From assembly GCA_023101505.1 (NCBI GenBank), contig LVZA01000001.1:744001-808000 (forward strand): a stretch of DNA of 64,000 bases, written 5' to 3'. Under the pieces are notes generated by a model. The model made no database searches. It was not told where the DNA came from and saw nothing but the letters and a program-made list of their open reading frames with translations. How positions within the stretch are numbered: the first letter of the stretch is position 1; each line of letters starts with the position of its first letter. Source of the DNA: Pasteurellaceae bacterium Pebbles2. GTDB lineage: Bacteria; Pseudomonadota; Gammaproteobacteria; Enterobacterales; Pasteurellaceae. A program made the translations under genes and the position numbers. Below, piece after piece: positions 28,256 to 37,996 of this stretch.

Positions 28256-28942
28256 TTATGTGCGTGCCAGCCCCCAAACTTGAATATGTTCCACGCCCAT
28301 TTTGCGTAATTGTTTAGCAATTTCATTCATGGTTGACCCCGTGGTAATCACATCATCAACCAAAGCCACCGATTTATAACCGCACTTTTTCAATTTTTCT
28401 TGCGCCTGAAAAGCATTTTTTAAATTTTGACGGCGTGATTTTGCACTCAAGCCACGTTGCGTAGGCGTGCGTTTAAGGCGAATGAGCAAATCTTCTCGCA
28501 TGGGAATATTCAACCAACGAGCCAGCCATTTGGCGATTAATGCGGCTTGATTATAACTGCGCCGCCACTGACGAAAATGATGCAACGGCACAGGTAAAAT
28601 GGCATCAGGCAAGGGCAGTTGATGGGTGCGCCTTGCCTCTCGCACCGCCAAATAAAGTAAGCGAGCTAAACTACGATCAAGCCAAAATTGCCCTTCAAAT
28701 TTGAAACGCTGAATTAAAGTAGAAAGTGGCTCAGCATAACGCCCCACAATCACAATACGCTGCCAATAAGGTGGCTCTCGCACGCATTGTCCGCAATGCA
28801 ATTCATCTGTCGCCAATTCCGCAGCGCAACAACCACAATAAGGAAAGCGGTAAATTTGTCGACTACAACGACTACACAAACCGTGCTGCCCCACTGCCAA
28901 TTTCTGCTGACAATATACACAGCAAAAGCCCAACCAGTTCAT
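28256..28942 (-). CDS. comF: Competence protein ComF
   Basis: Cytoplasmic competence protein needed in Haemophilus to bring DNA across the inner membrane. Of its 228 residues, the N-terminal part holds four CxxC pairs (CCVYCQQ, CSRCS, CGCC, CGQC) forming zinc sites. The C-terminal part is a type I phosphoribosyltransferase fold with VALVDDVITTGSTMNE. The ATG at 28942 has AGAGGTGG upstream. It has its own promoter region with a perfect CRP-S site (29019-29034) rather than following comE, as it does in H. influenzae. Confidence 0.94.
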   Translation of the reverse strand: MNWLGFCCVYCQQKLAVGQHGLCSRCSRQIYRFPYCGCCAAELATDELHCGQCVREPPYWQRIVIVGRYAEPLSTLIQRFKFEGQFWLDRSLARLLYLAVREARRTHQLPLPDAILPVPLHHFRQWRRSYNQAALIAKWLARWLNIPMREDLLIRLKRTPTQRGLSAKSRRQNLKNAFQAQEKLKKCGYKSVALVDDVITTGSTMNEIAKQLRKMGVEHIQVWGLART

Positions 28943-29018
28943 CGCCACCTCTCATTCTGATTAAATCTATGCTATTCTTCTACGCAAGAAAAAAATAACA
29001 ATAAATTCACCGCACTTT

Positions 29019-29034
29019 TGCGATCCAGATCGCA
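29019..29034. promoter_or_regulatory. CRP-S (competence) operator
   Basis: TGCGATCCAGATCGCA is a perfect palindrome of the TGCGA-N6-TCGCA type, which in Haemophilus needs both CRP and Sxy (TfoX). It lies 77 bp upstream of comF and 37 bp upstream of the divergent DUF2301 gene, so it may serve both. Confidence 0.85.
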
Positions 29035-29070
29035 TATTTGCGTGATTTCAACCGAAAAATGGAGCATAAA

Positions 29071-29574
29071 ATGGCAGACCCGCACATTCAATCGCCAATG
29101 GATTTCTTAGATAAACTCACCGTTTGCTTATACCGTACGGGTTTCGTCCTCGCCACAATTTCCGTCGCACTACTGCCTTATCACGACCAAGCGCAAATCG
29201 GTATTTTTGCTGCCGCATTATTGTGCGCATCGTCTTTGCATATTTATCTCAAATCATTTCGCCTGTTGCTACAATTCGCCACTTGGTTAGCCTTATTTTT
29301 CCAAATTATCGGCTTACCCGAACTCGCACTTGGCGCAGCATTAACAACTTTAGGCGGACTTTGCTTTAAAGAATACTTTTGCTTCCGCATCTTTGCATTA
29401 AATTTAATGCCGATTTTCGTTGCCTTGTTGTGGCTAAGCGTGGTCAGCCAACAGCCTATTTTTATAATGCTGATGAGCAGTATTTGTGCCATTTTATTCG
29501 GCGTATTAGCCATACAAAAATGGCGAATGCCTTTGCATTTTGATATTGGAGACAAAGGAAAATATCAAATTTAG
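29071..29574 (+). CDS. DUF2301-type integral membrane protein
   Basis: A 167-residue protein with about six hydrophobic helices filling most of its length and no enzyme motif. I recognise it as DUF2301-like; the function is unknown. The start at the ATG at 29071 (MADPHIQS) is preferred over one at 29038, which would overlap the tail of the upstream operator region. It is divergent from comF and shares the CRP-S site, so competence-linked expression is possible. Confidence 0.7.
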   Translation: MADPHIQSPMDFLDKLTVCLYRTGFVLATISVALLPYHDQAQIGIFAAALLCASSLHIYLKSFRLLLQFATWLALFFQIIGLPELALGAALTTLGGLCFKEYFCFRIFALNLMPIFVALLWLSVVSQQPIFIMLMSSICAILFGVLAIQKWRMPLHFDIGDKGKYQI

Positions 29575-29577
29575 CAA

Positions 29578-29617
29578 AAAAAAGACCGCACTTTAGGAAA
29601 AAAGTGCGGTCTTTTTT
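29578..29617. terminator. Inverted uptake-sequence terminator
   Basis: AAAGACCGCACTTT and AAAGTGCGGTCTTTTTT (29581-29617) form a bidirectional hairpin between the DUF2301 gene and the convergent HAD gene. Confidence 0.85.
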
Positions 29618-29630
29618 CAATAGAAATAGC

Positions 29631-30440
29631 TTAAATCAATTTGGTTTTCAGCAAGAAATTATAAATACCGTCTTGTTCAATATGATCGGTTTCATAAGGC
29701 GCAACGGCTTTTAATTCAGAGTGAGCATTCCCCATCGCCACACCAGCACCAACGGTGCTAAGCATTTCTAAATCATTCAAGCCATCACCAAATGCCATTG
29801 CATTTTCAATGCCCAAATTTAAGTGCTGAAGTGCGGTTAAAATGCCACGAGCTTTTGAACCTTGCTCATCAAATAAATCGACGGAATATTCGTGCCAACG
29901 CACTGTTTTCAACCCATTTAAAACGCCCGAATTCGCCACCAACTCATCTTGGCTTTGATCATAAAAAGGCAAAATTTGGAATACATCGTGTTTTTCATAA
30001 TAGTGTTTATCTAAATGATAAGCCGTTTTTAACGGATCTAACGCCGCCTGCACTCGCTCGGTGATCTTCGATATGCAAATGCACTCATTGGACACAAAAG
30101 CATAATCAATCCCCTGCTGATCAAAAAAGCCCACCACTTCACGAATTTTCTCGGGCGAAATAGGAAATTTTGCAATCATTTTGCCTTGATGTTCAATATA
30201 TTGACCATTCATTGTAACAAAAGTATTAATGCCAACTTCTTTGACTAATTGTTTGATTTTAGGCGGAAAACTACAAGGCGAACGCCCCGTGGCAATAGCT
30301 GGAATAATGCCGTTGGCTTTTAATTTCTCAATGGCAGGATACACACTGTCGGGCAAGTAATCCTTGTCTTTCACAATTAAGGTTTCATCAATATCGAAAA
30401 AAACAATTTTAATTTGAGTAGATAAATCAGGTAAATTCAT
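29631..30440 (-). CDS. Cof-type HAD-family phosphatase
   Basis: A cytosolic sugar-phosphate-type phosphatase of 269 residues. The nucleophile motif FFDIDETL (about 14-21), threonine motif AIATGRS, the Cof-type alpha/beta cap in the middle and the C-terminal metal motif AFGDGLNDLEML are all present. The natural substrate is not predictable; this subfamily acts broadly on sugar phosphates, pyridoxal phosphate and flavin mononucleotide. Confidence 0.88.
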   Translation of the reverse strand: MNLPDLSTQIKIVFFDIDETLIVKDKDYLPDSVYPAIEKLKANGIIPAIATGRSPCSFPPKIKQLVKEVGINTFVTMNGQYIEHQGKMIAKFPISPEKIREVVGFFDQQGIDYAFVSNECICISKITERVQAALDPLKTAYHLDKHYYEKHDVFQILPFYDQSQDELVANSGVLNGLKTVRWHEYSVDLFDEQGSKARGILTALQHLNLGIENAMAFGDGLNDLEMLSTVGAGVAMGNAHSELKAVAPYETDHIEQDGIYNFLLKTKLI

Positions 30441-32114
<1,674 letters not shown>

Positions 32115-32339
32115 AAACTTATTAAAATTTAACCGCAGTTAGTAGTTAAATGTAACAAAATTCAAAGGGCTTATCGCAACAGTGTTAAGCTCTTTTGTTT
32201 TTACTGGTGTAAGAACTTGGTCATTCAGTCTTAAAATGCATTAATAGTATTGATTGTTACCAAGGCTATATTTATAATGTTTTTTATTAATAAGTAAATT
32301 TTCCAAAATGCAATGTTCTGATAATTTGAACCAAATCAA
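32115..32339. promoter_or_regulatory. gdhA terminator and lic1 leader
   Basis: GGGCTTATCG and a matching TAAGCTC followed by TTTTG (about 32166-32200) form an imperfect terminator-like stem. The remaining AT-rich sequence leads to licA. An ATG at 32309 opens an 11-codon frame whose TGA overlaps the licA ATG at 32340 (ATGA), so translation of licA may be coupled to a short leader peptide. Confidence 0.4.
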
Positions 32340-33354
32340 ATGATTATAAGTATATTAAATAAACATTTATTCATTCCTGAAAAAGATATTATTGATGTTT
32401 CTTTCTTAGGTGGAATGACTAATAAAAATTATTTGGCAAAGACATCACAAGGCGATTTTGTGGTACGAATTGCAGGCACAATGACCGATAAGTTGATTGA
32501 ACGTCGTTTTGAAGCAGAGAATTCGCTAATAATGTCTAATTTGGGATTAAATGTTGAAACGTTATACATTGATCAAAAATCAGGCGTGAAAGTTACTCGC
32601 TATTTATCTGAAAGCAAACCTTTGGATCATCAATCTATTTTAGATAAATCTCGTTTAAAATCTATTGCACAACAGCTGAAAAAACTTCATAATTTTAGCA
32701 ATTCAGCAATTCAGCAATTCAGCAATTCAGCAATTCAGCAATTCAGCAATTCAGCAATTCAGCAATTCAGCAATTCAGCAATTCAGCAATTCAGCAATTC
32801 AGCAATTCAGCAATTCAGCAATTCAGCAATTCAGCAATGAATTTAACCTATTTAATGAATATAAAAAATATATTTCTTTACTAAAAGATAAACAATTTTT
32901 ATATCAATCTTTCCCAAGTTTTCAACAAATAGAAGTATTTTTTTATTGGGTTGAAACTTATTTAAAATCTCACAATAGACCTTTAGTTTGCTGTCATAAT
33001 GATCTTGTTCCTGAAAATATTTTAGAAAAAGATGACCAGTTTTATTTTATTGATTGGGAATATTCAGGCTTGAATGATCCGCTATTTGATATTGCCGCTT
33101 TTTTGCTTGAAGCTCGATTAGACAATGAAAAAAAGTTATTTTTCTTGCAACATTATTTTAAGGGTACAGATATTTCACCCGTTGATTTACAAATCATTGG
33201 TTTTTACCAATTTTGCCAAGATGTATTATGGTTTGTTTGGACCTTGGTTAAAGAAGAAAATAATGAATGCTTTGATGATTATGGTAATAAACGATTAGCA
33301 AGAGCCAGCCAGTTTATGCACGATTATTTGGGCTGTCATAAGGTAGATAAATGA
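32340..33354 (+). CDS. licA: Choline kinase LicA, phase-variable and out of frame here
   Basis: Phosphorylates choline for lipooligosaccharide decoration. The first part (32340-32838) encodes the kinase N-lobe (VSFLGGMTNKNYLAKT, DFVVRIAG). The second part (from 32839, one frame over) encodes EFNLFNEYKKY, then the catalytic CCHNDLVPENI and FIDWEYSG. Between them lies an 8-bp tandem repeat encoding FSNSAIQQ. The frame leaves the array at a TGA (32838-32840), so only a 166-residue truncated product is made. Adding one repeat or losing two restores a full protein of 340 or 332 residues. It overlaps licB by 4 bp. H. influenzae licA instead has CAAT repeats at its 5' end. Confidence 0.9.
32697..32838 (+). 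repeat. 8-bp tandem repeat (CAATTCAG), 17.75 copies, inside licA
   Basis: 142 bases of perfect period 8, without a single interruption, run from AGCAATTC at 32697 to CAAT at 32838. The unit is not a multiple of three, so each copy gained or lost shifts the reading frame. All three frames through the array are free of stops and read the same eight-residue cycle. Collapsing the array to AGCAAT would leave an in-frame NFSNEFN, suggesting the repeat grew from that native sequence. Confidence 0.97.
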
Positions 33355-34247
33355 TGAGATTAGGTTATATTCTTGCACTATCTTCTGCGGTTTTCTGGGC
33401 ATTAGCTGCCATCTGCTATGATTTACTTAATCAAAAAAATTTATTAACTCATTCTTTTCAAATGGTTTTTGCATTATTTTTTCTAGTTGAAAGCGTTATA
33501 TTTGGTACTTTATGTGTTATACATCAAAAAGCTGTTAAGCAATGGTTTTGTTCTCCTTATTTTGCAGGCATATTCGCAGGAATAATTGGCGGTCCTTTGG
33601 GAATGTTTTGTTATTTAAATGCGATAGAGCAAATTAGCGCAGCGTCTGCCGCACCTATCTCTGCAACCTACCCTATTTGGGGCGCAATATTTTCTATGAT
33701 TTGGCTTAAAGTGCGGTTGAATTATCTGAGTTTTTTAGGTTTTTTATTGGTTGTAGGTAGCTCAATTTTGGTGAGCTTAAATGCAGGTGCAATTACACTT
33801 TCTTATGTTGGCATACTGTTAGCAGTGTTTTCTGCGATCTGCTGGGGGAGTGAAATTGTCATTTCAGCTTATATTATGAAGAAGATAAGTGCTAAACAGG
33901 CTTATTTTTATCGACAATTTGGTGTTGTTATTGGTTATTTATTTTTAGTATTAAGCTATTTATCTTCGCTGTCAGATCTTTCAATTCTTTTTGATCAAAG
34001 ATCAGTAATTTTTTTATTACTTTTAATCATTGTTTTTTCAATGCTTTCTTATTATTTCTATTATGAGAGTGTTTATCGGCTCAATCCTATCCACGCAATG
34101 GTACTAAATTCAACCTATGGATTTTGGATCATAATATTGAGTTATTTTTTCTTTAAACAGCAATCTTTTCCTATAAATATTACGTATATATTATGTGTTT
34201 TGATTGGTTTGATCTTTGTTTTTATGAGTAATAAGGAAACTAAATGA
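33351..34247 (+). CDS. licB: Choline transporter LicB (EamA-like)
   Basis: Inner-membrane choline importer of the drug/metabolite transporter superfamily, 298 residues with about ten hydrophobic segments. The motif QISAASAAPISATYPIWGAIFS lies in the first repeat half, typical of EamA domains. Its start overlaps the licA stop by 4 bp (ATGA). Together with licA, licC and licD it supplies phosphorylcholine for the lipooligosaccharide. Downstream effects of the licA frame state on its expression are possible through coupled translation. Confidence 0.9.
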   Translation: MMRLGYILALSSAVFWALAAICYDLLNQKNLLTHSFQMVFALFFLVESVIFGTLCVIHQKAVKQWFCSPYFAGIFAGIIGGPLGMFCYLNAIEQISAASAAPISATYPIWGAIFSMIWLKVRLNYLSFLGFLLVVGSSILVSLNAGAITLSYVGILLAVFSAICWGSEIVISAYIMKKISAKQAYFYRQFGVVIGYLFLVLSYLSSLSDLSILFDQRSVIFLLLLIIVFSMLSYYFYYESVYRLNPIHAMVLNSTYGFWIIILSYFFFKQQSFPINITYILCVLIGLIFVFMSNKETK

Positions 34248-34948
34248 ATGCTATTTTATTAGCTGCAGGCCTAGGCAGTCGTTTCAAGGAAATTACGCAA
34301 AAAACACATAAAGCGTTATTACCAATCAATGGAATACCCAATATTGAGCGAACTATTCAGTTTTTATTAGAAGCTAAGATTTCTAATATTTACATTGTAA
34401 CAGGCTATCACGCACAGCAATTTGAATACTTAACTCAAAAATACCCAGTGAAATTATTATTTAATGCAAAATATCAAGAATGGAATAGCATTTATTCACT
34501 TTATCAAGCGTTGGATTATTTTTCCGATAGTTATGTGATTGATGCTGATGTCGTGGTATTTAATAATATTTTTAAGGAAAAACCGAAACAAAGTTGCTAT
34601 TTTACGATACAGAGAGAAAACAAAAAAGAAGAGTGGATTCCTGTGTTATCAGACAATAAACGTGTGCTAAATATCGAAATTTCTAAGCGATATGCACCAA
34701 GTTTATTGGGTATTTCTTACTGGACGCATTCAGATTGTGAAAAAATTAAAGCGGTTTACTCTAAGTTCACAAGTGAAGATGTTTTATTAGAAAAATCATT
34801 GTATTGGGATAATATTCCAATGTCTATTTTAGAAGATCTGAACGTTACTACAATACAACTATCTTCAAATGACGGCTATGAAATGGACAATTTTGAAGAA
34901 TATCAATTTATTTTGGAAAAGAATAATGAGAAATATGAAACCAATTAG
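34244..34948 (+). CDS. licC: Phosphocholine cytidylyltransferase LicC
   Basis: Activates phosphocholine to CDP-choline using CTP. The 234-residue nucleotidyltransferase begins ILLAAGLGSRFKEITQKTHK, the sugar-nucleotide-type NTP-binding motif, with VIDADVVVF as the metal-binding aspartate site. It overlaps licB by 4 bp and licD by about 23 bp. It is intact. The choice of choline over a sugar phosphate rests on the locus context. Confidence 0.92.
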   Translation: MNAILLAAGLGSRFKEITQKTHKALLPINGIPNIERTIQFLLEAKISNIYIVTGYHAQQFEYLTQKYPVKLLFNAKYQEWNSIYSLYQALDYFSDSYVIDADVVVFNNIFKEKPKQSCYFTIQRENKKEEWIPVLSDNKRVLNIEISKRYAPSLLGISYWTHSDCEKIKAVYSKFTSEDVLLEKSLYWDNIPMSILEDLNVTTIQLSSNDGYEMDNFEEYQFILEKNNEKYETN

Positions 34949-35729
34949 CTTAAGAGAACAGCAATTATTAGCGGTGGATATTTTAAGCTATGTTGCCGAC
35001 ATTTGTGAAAAAAATAATATTCGTTATTCATTAGGTGGTGGAACGCTAATTGGTGCGGTTCGTCATAAAGGATTTATCCCCTGGGACGATGATATTGATC
35101 TTTATTTTACACGTGAAGAATATCAAAAATTTGTCGAAATTTGGCAAAAACAAGAGCATTCACGATATCAATTAGAGCTTGCAGAAGAAATGAATACGAT
35201 TGGGACAGGGTGCGTAACAAAAATTTACGATAAGCAAACTCGTATAATTGAGCAAAGTGGGGATAGTCGTGGCGTTTTTATCGATTTGTTTACTTTTGAG
35301 CCAGTGCCAGAAAATATTTCACAAGTAGTGAATATTATTCATCATTATAAGAATTTATATTCTAAATATAATAAATTTAGTCGTAAAGTCAGAAAACCGT
35401 ATAAATATCTTTTTCTTATTCCATTGTTAATTTATTTCAGAAATCGTGCTTTTATACCAATGTTAGAATACATCAAACAGCTTTCAGTTAATTACGCAGG
35501 CTCAACAAATAGTGCGATGGTAATGTATTTTTATCACGATTTTGAGAAGGCGTGCATTCCAACCCAAGATCTTATTCAAACACAATATCTTGAATTTGAA
35601 GGGGAACAATATCAAGTGATGGCAAATTATCACGAGCATTTAACAATGTATTATGGCGATTATATGCAATTACCACCTGAAAATGAACGAGTTAATCATA
35701 CTAAAAAGGCTTATCGTCTAAACGATTAG
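34926..35729 (+). CDS. licD: Phosphocholine transferase LicD
   Basis: Transfers phosphocholine from CDP-choline to a sugar of the lipooligosaccharide. The LicD/fukutin-type signature LGGGTLIGAVRHKGFIPWDD followed by DIDL is clear near residues 35-57. The ATG at 34926 follows GGAAAAGAATA; another at 34935 (MKPISLR) is equally possible, and the longer frame from 34869 lies inside licC. In H. influenzae, allelic differences in LicD decide which heptose-linked sugar is modified, so this gene sets the position of the epitope. Confidence 0.92.
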   Translation: MRNMKPISLREQQLLAVDILSYVADICEKNNIRYSLGGGTLIGAVRHKGFIPWDDDIDLYFTREEYQKFVEIWQKQEHSRYQLELAEEMNTIGTGCVTKIYDKQTRIIEQSGDSRGVFIDLFTFEPVPENISQVVNIIHHYKNLYSKYNKFSRKVRKPYKYLFLIPLLIYFRNRAFIPMLEYIKQLSVNYAGSTNSAMVMYFYHDFEKACIPTQDLIQTQYLEFEGEQYQVMANYHEHLTMYYGDYMQLPPENERVNHTKKAYRLND

Positions 35730-35769
35730 CGCCAGTTCGATAGCTAAAAATTCACTTCAATTTATTTTC

Positions 35770-35812
35770 AAAGTGCGGTAAAAAAACTGAACATTTTTGC
35801 ACCGCACTTTTT
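35770..35812 (+). terminator. Inverted uptake pair after licD
   Basis: AAAGTGCGGT (35770-35779) and ACCGCACTTTTT (35801-35812) form a hairpin ending in T, a likely terminator of the lic1 operon. Confidence 0.75.
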
Positions 35813-35927
35813 CCTATTTTTCATTCTATTCTAATCTAAAAAATAACATCAAAAAATATTGTAATTTTTCAAATAATGGTGTTAAATTCCATAAGATTTA
35901 TGGTTTTATTATGTTTAGGTTTTTTTT

Positions 35928-36755
35928 ATGTGTCAATTACTCGGAATGAATTGTAATACACCGACGGATATTGTGTTCTCTTTTGAGGGGTTTCGTCGTC
36001 GTGCAGGCTTAACCGATTGCCATTCAGATGGCTTTGGGATTGCCTTTTTTGAAGGCAAAGGCGTGCGTGTATTTCGTGATAATCGCCCTGCTGCACTTTC
36101 GCCGATTGGTGATTGTGTGAAGCAGTACAATATTAAATCACTGAATGTGATTGCACACATTCGCAAAGCCACTCAAGGTAGCGTGAATATTGAGAATACC
36201 CACCCGTTTATGCGTGAAATTTGGGGTGAAAATTGGGTGTTTGCGCATAATGGTAACCTAAAAGACCTGCCTGATATGTCGGAAAATTTTTGCCAACCGA
36301 TTGGTGATACCGATTCTGAAGCCGCATTTTGTTATATTGCGGAACATTTAAAACATCGTTTTCGTCGCAAGCCGTCGGAAGAAGAAATTTTCACAGCAGT
36401 TCAAGAAGTAACAAAAGTTTTAGCCAGCCACGGTACGTTCAATTTCATTCTGTCTAACGGCGAATGGATGATCGCTCACTGCTCGACAAATTTACATTAT
36501 CTCATTCGCAAAGCCCCTTTTGGCAGAGCGCAGCGCATTGATGACGATGGCGTGATCGATTTTAATGATTATGCCAAAGACGGCGATAAAGTAACGATTA
36601 TTACCACATTTCCACTAACCAAAAATGAGCCGTGGGTAAAAATGTTAAGTGGTGGTTTTGTGTTTTTCAAAGATGGCGACAAAATTGCCGAAATTATTGG
36701 TGTAGAAAAAGAAGCGATTGATGACGGCACATTAGGCAATCGACAAGCCGCCTAA
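35928..36755 (+). CDS. Class II glutamine amidotransferase (YafJ-like)
   Basis: A 275-residue protein beginning MCQLLGMN, with the catalytic N-terminal cysteine exposed after removal of methionine, as in Ntn-type amidotransferases. Further support is HIRKATQG, FAHNGNL and GDTDSEAAF, all class II active-site blocks. It has only the glutaminase domain, so a partner or a different amide substrate is expected; related proteins have been tied to glutathione-derived amides, but I cannot show that here. Confidence 0.88.
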   Translation: MCQLLGMNCNTPTDIVFSFEGFRRRAGLTDCHSDGFGIAFFEGKGVRVFRDNRPAALSPIGDCVKQYNIKSLNVIAHIRKATQGSVNIENTHPFMREIWGENWVFAHNGNLKDLPDMSENFCQPIGDTDSEAAFCYIAEHLKHRFRRKPSEEEIFTAVQEVTKVLASHGTFNFILSNGEWMIAHCSTNLHYLIRKAPFGRAQRIDDDGVIDFNDYAKDGDKVTIITTFPLTKNEPWVKMLSGGFVFFKDGDKIAEIIGVEKEAIDDGTLGNRQAA

Positions 36756-37406
36756 TTTCTATTTATAAATAGCGTAAAAGATATTTTTACGCTATTTTTT
36801 TATTCTTTTTTAGCCCAAAATTTATCGCCTTTTCTTTGTGATTAAAATTCAATCAACTTACTTTTGGCTTTTATTCACAGTAGCAATGACGATTATTTTC
36901 TATTTTATCTATTTGAAAAATAATAAAAAATAATTTTTCCTGTATCTTAATGATGAAGTTGTTCTTTTTTATTATGCATTCAATCACAATTTTATCCACA
37001 CTTCGTTGGGATAAATCCTTTTCTTCATTGAATATCCGACAGAAACATTCTGTTTTTTGGGCAGATTTGTGCATTATTCTGTGGAAAAGTGCGGTGTATT
37101 TTTGCAATGTTTTTTCACGTTTTATTTTTATACAATCAATGAATACTTTAGGCGAGGATTGGTTCTTTTTAACAAAGGAGCGATCTTATTTTGACTTATT
37201 CAGGTTTTTCAGTGAATTATGCACAAAGTTATCCACAGAATTAATAAAATTAAAAAAGGTGAGAAATTACACCGCACTTTTAATTGGAATTTCAATGATG
37301 AATGGTGAATGGAAGATATGTGGCGTACAGTATTGGCTAAAATCACAGATTATGACATAATCGGGCGTTGGTATATTTATATAAAGATTATTAAGGATAA
37401 GCGATA
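36756..37406. other. 650-bp gene-free region with DnaA-box-like sites
   Basis: A terminator (36769-36801) closes the upstream gene. The rest is very AT-rich and contains TTATTCACA (36871-36879), TTATCCACA (36992-37000), TTATGCACA (37217-37225) and TTATCCACA (37229-37237), all on the plus strand and all fitting TTATNCACA. Two one-mismatch copies on the other strand lie at 37068-37076 and 37080-37088. Two uptake sequences are also present. An open frame at 36950-37360 is not protein-like. Confidence 0.6.
36769..36801 (+). terminator. Terminator after the YafJ-like gene
   Basis: ATAGCGTAAAA and TTTTTACGCTAT make an 11-bp stem with a 4-7 nt loop followed by seven T. Confidence 0.85.
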
Positions 37407-37994
37407 GTGATCGATTTCGATGGCTACCGCCCGAATGTTGGCATTGTTATTTGTAATCATTTAGGGCAAGTGCTGTGGGCTAAAAGATACGGACAAAATT
37501 CGTGGCAATTTCCGCAAGGGGGGATTAAAGAAAATGAAACTCCCGAGCAGGCGATGTATCGTGAATTATATGAAGAAGTCGGTCTAAGCAAAAAAGACGT
37601 GCGTATTGTTTATGCGTCGAGAAATTGGCTACGCTATAAACTGCCGAAACGTTTGCTGCGCCACGATAGTAAACCGATGTGCATCGGGCAAAAACAGCGT
37701 TGGTTTTTGTTGCAATTAACTGCAGAAGATAAGGCGGTGAATTTGGCGTGTAGCAAAACACCTGAATTCGACGGTTGGCGTTGGGTGAGCTTTTGGTATC
37801 CTGTGCGTCAAGTGGTGTCTTTTAAGCGTGATGTTTATCGTCGAGCAATGAAAGAATTTGCTTTAGCCTTGTTTGATAGCAATAAAGAAAGCGTGATGCT
37901 TGAGCCAAAACCACAAACAGAAAAAACACCGCATAAGAAAAATGCTTATTACCACAAATCTCAATATAAAACGAAGAAAAATAGAAGGTTTTAG
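37407..37994 (+). CDS. rppH: RNA pyrophosphohydrolase RppH
   Basis: Nudix hydrolase that removes pyrophosphate from the 5' end of mRNA and so triggers RNase E decay. The start is a GTG at 37407, giving [16 protein letters not shown], the exact family N terminus. The Nudix box begins [20 protein letters not shown] and continues VGL. The 195 residues end in a lysine-rich tail. It is followed 2 bp later by a TauE/SafE permease gene, then lgt and thyA. Confidence 0.96.
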   Translation: MIDFDGYRPNVGIVICNHLGQVLWAKRYGQNSWQFPQGGIKENETPEQAMYRELYEEVGLSKKDVRIVYASRNWLRYKLPKRLLRHDSKPMCIGQKQRWFLLQLTAEDKAVNLACSKTPEFDGWRWVSFWYPVRQVVSFKRDVYRRAMKEFALALFDSNKESVMLEPKPQTEKTPHKKNAYYHKSQYKTKKNRRF

Positions 37995-37996
37995 CA

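Noticed and set aside
32697-32838. CRISPR array
   Set aside because: The repeat is a contiguous 8-bp tandem array without spacers, lying inside a gene.
36871-37237. Calling the DnaA-box-like cluster the chromosomal origin
   Set aside because: The flanking genes are not those of a known Haemophilus origin, GATC sites are sparse, and skew could not be computed. It is kept only as a finding.
36950-37360. A 136-residue open frame in the gap before rppH
   Set aside because: It contains translated uptake sequences in both orientations and the DnaA-box-like sites, has no ribosome site, and shows no domain-like pattern.
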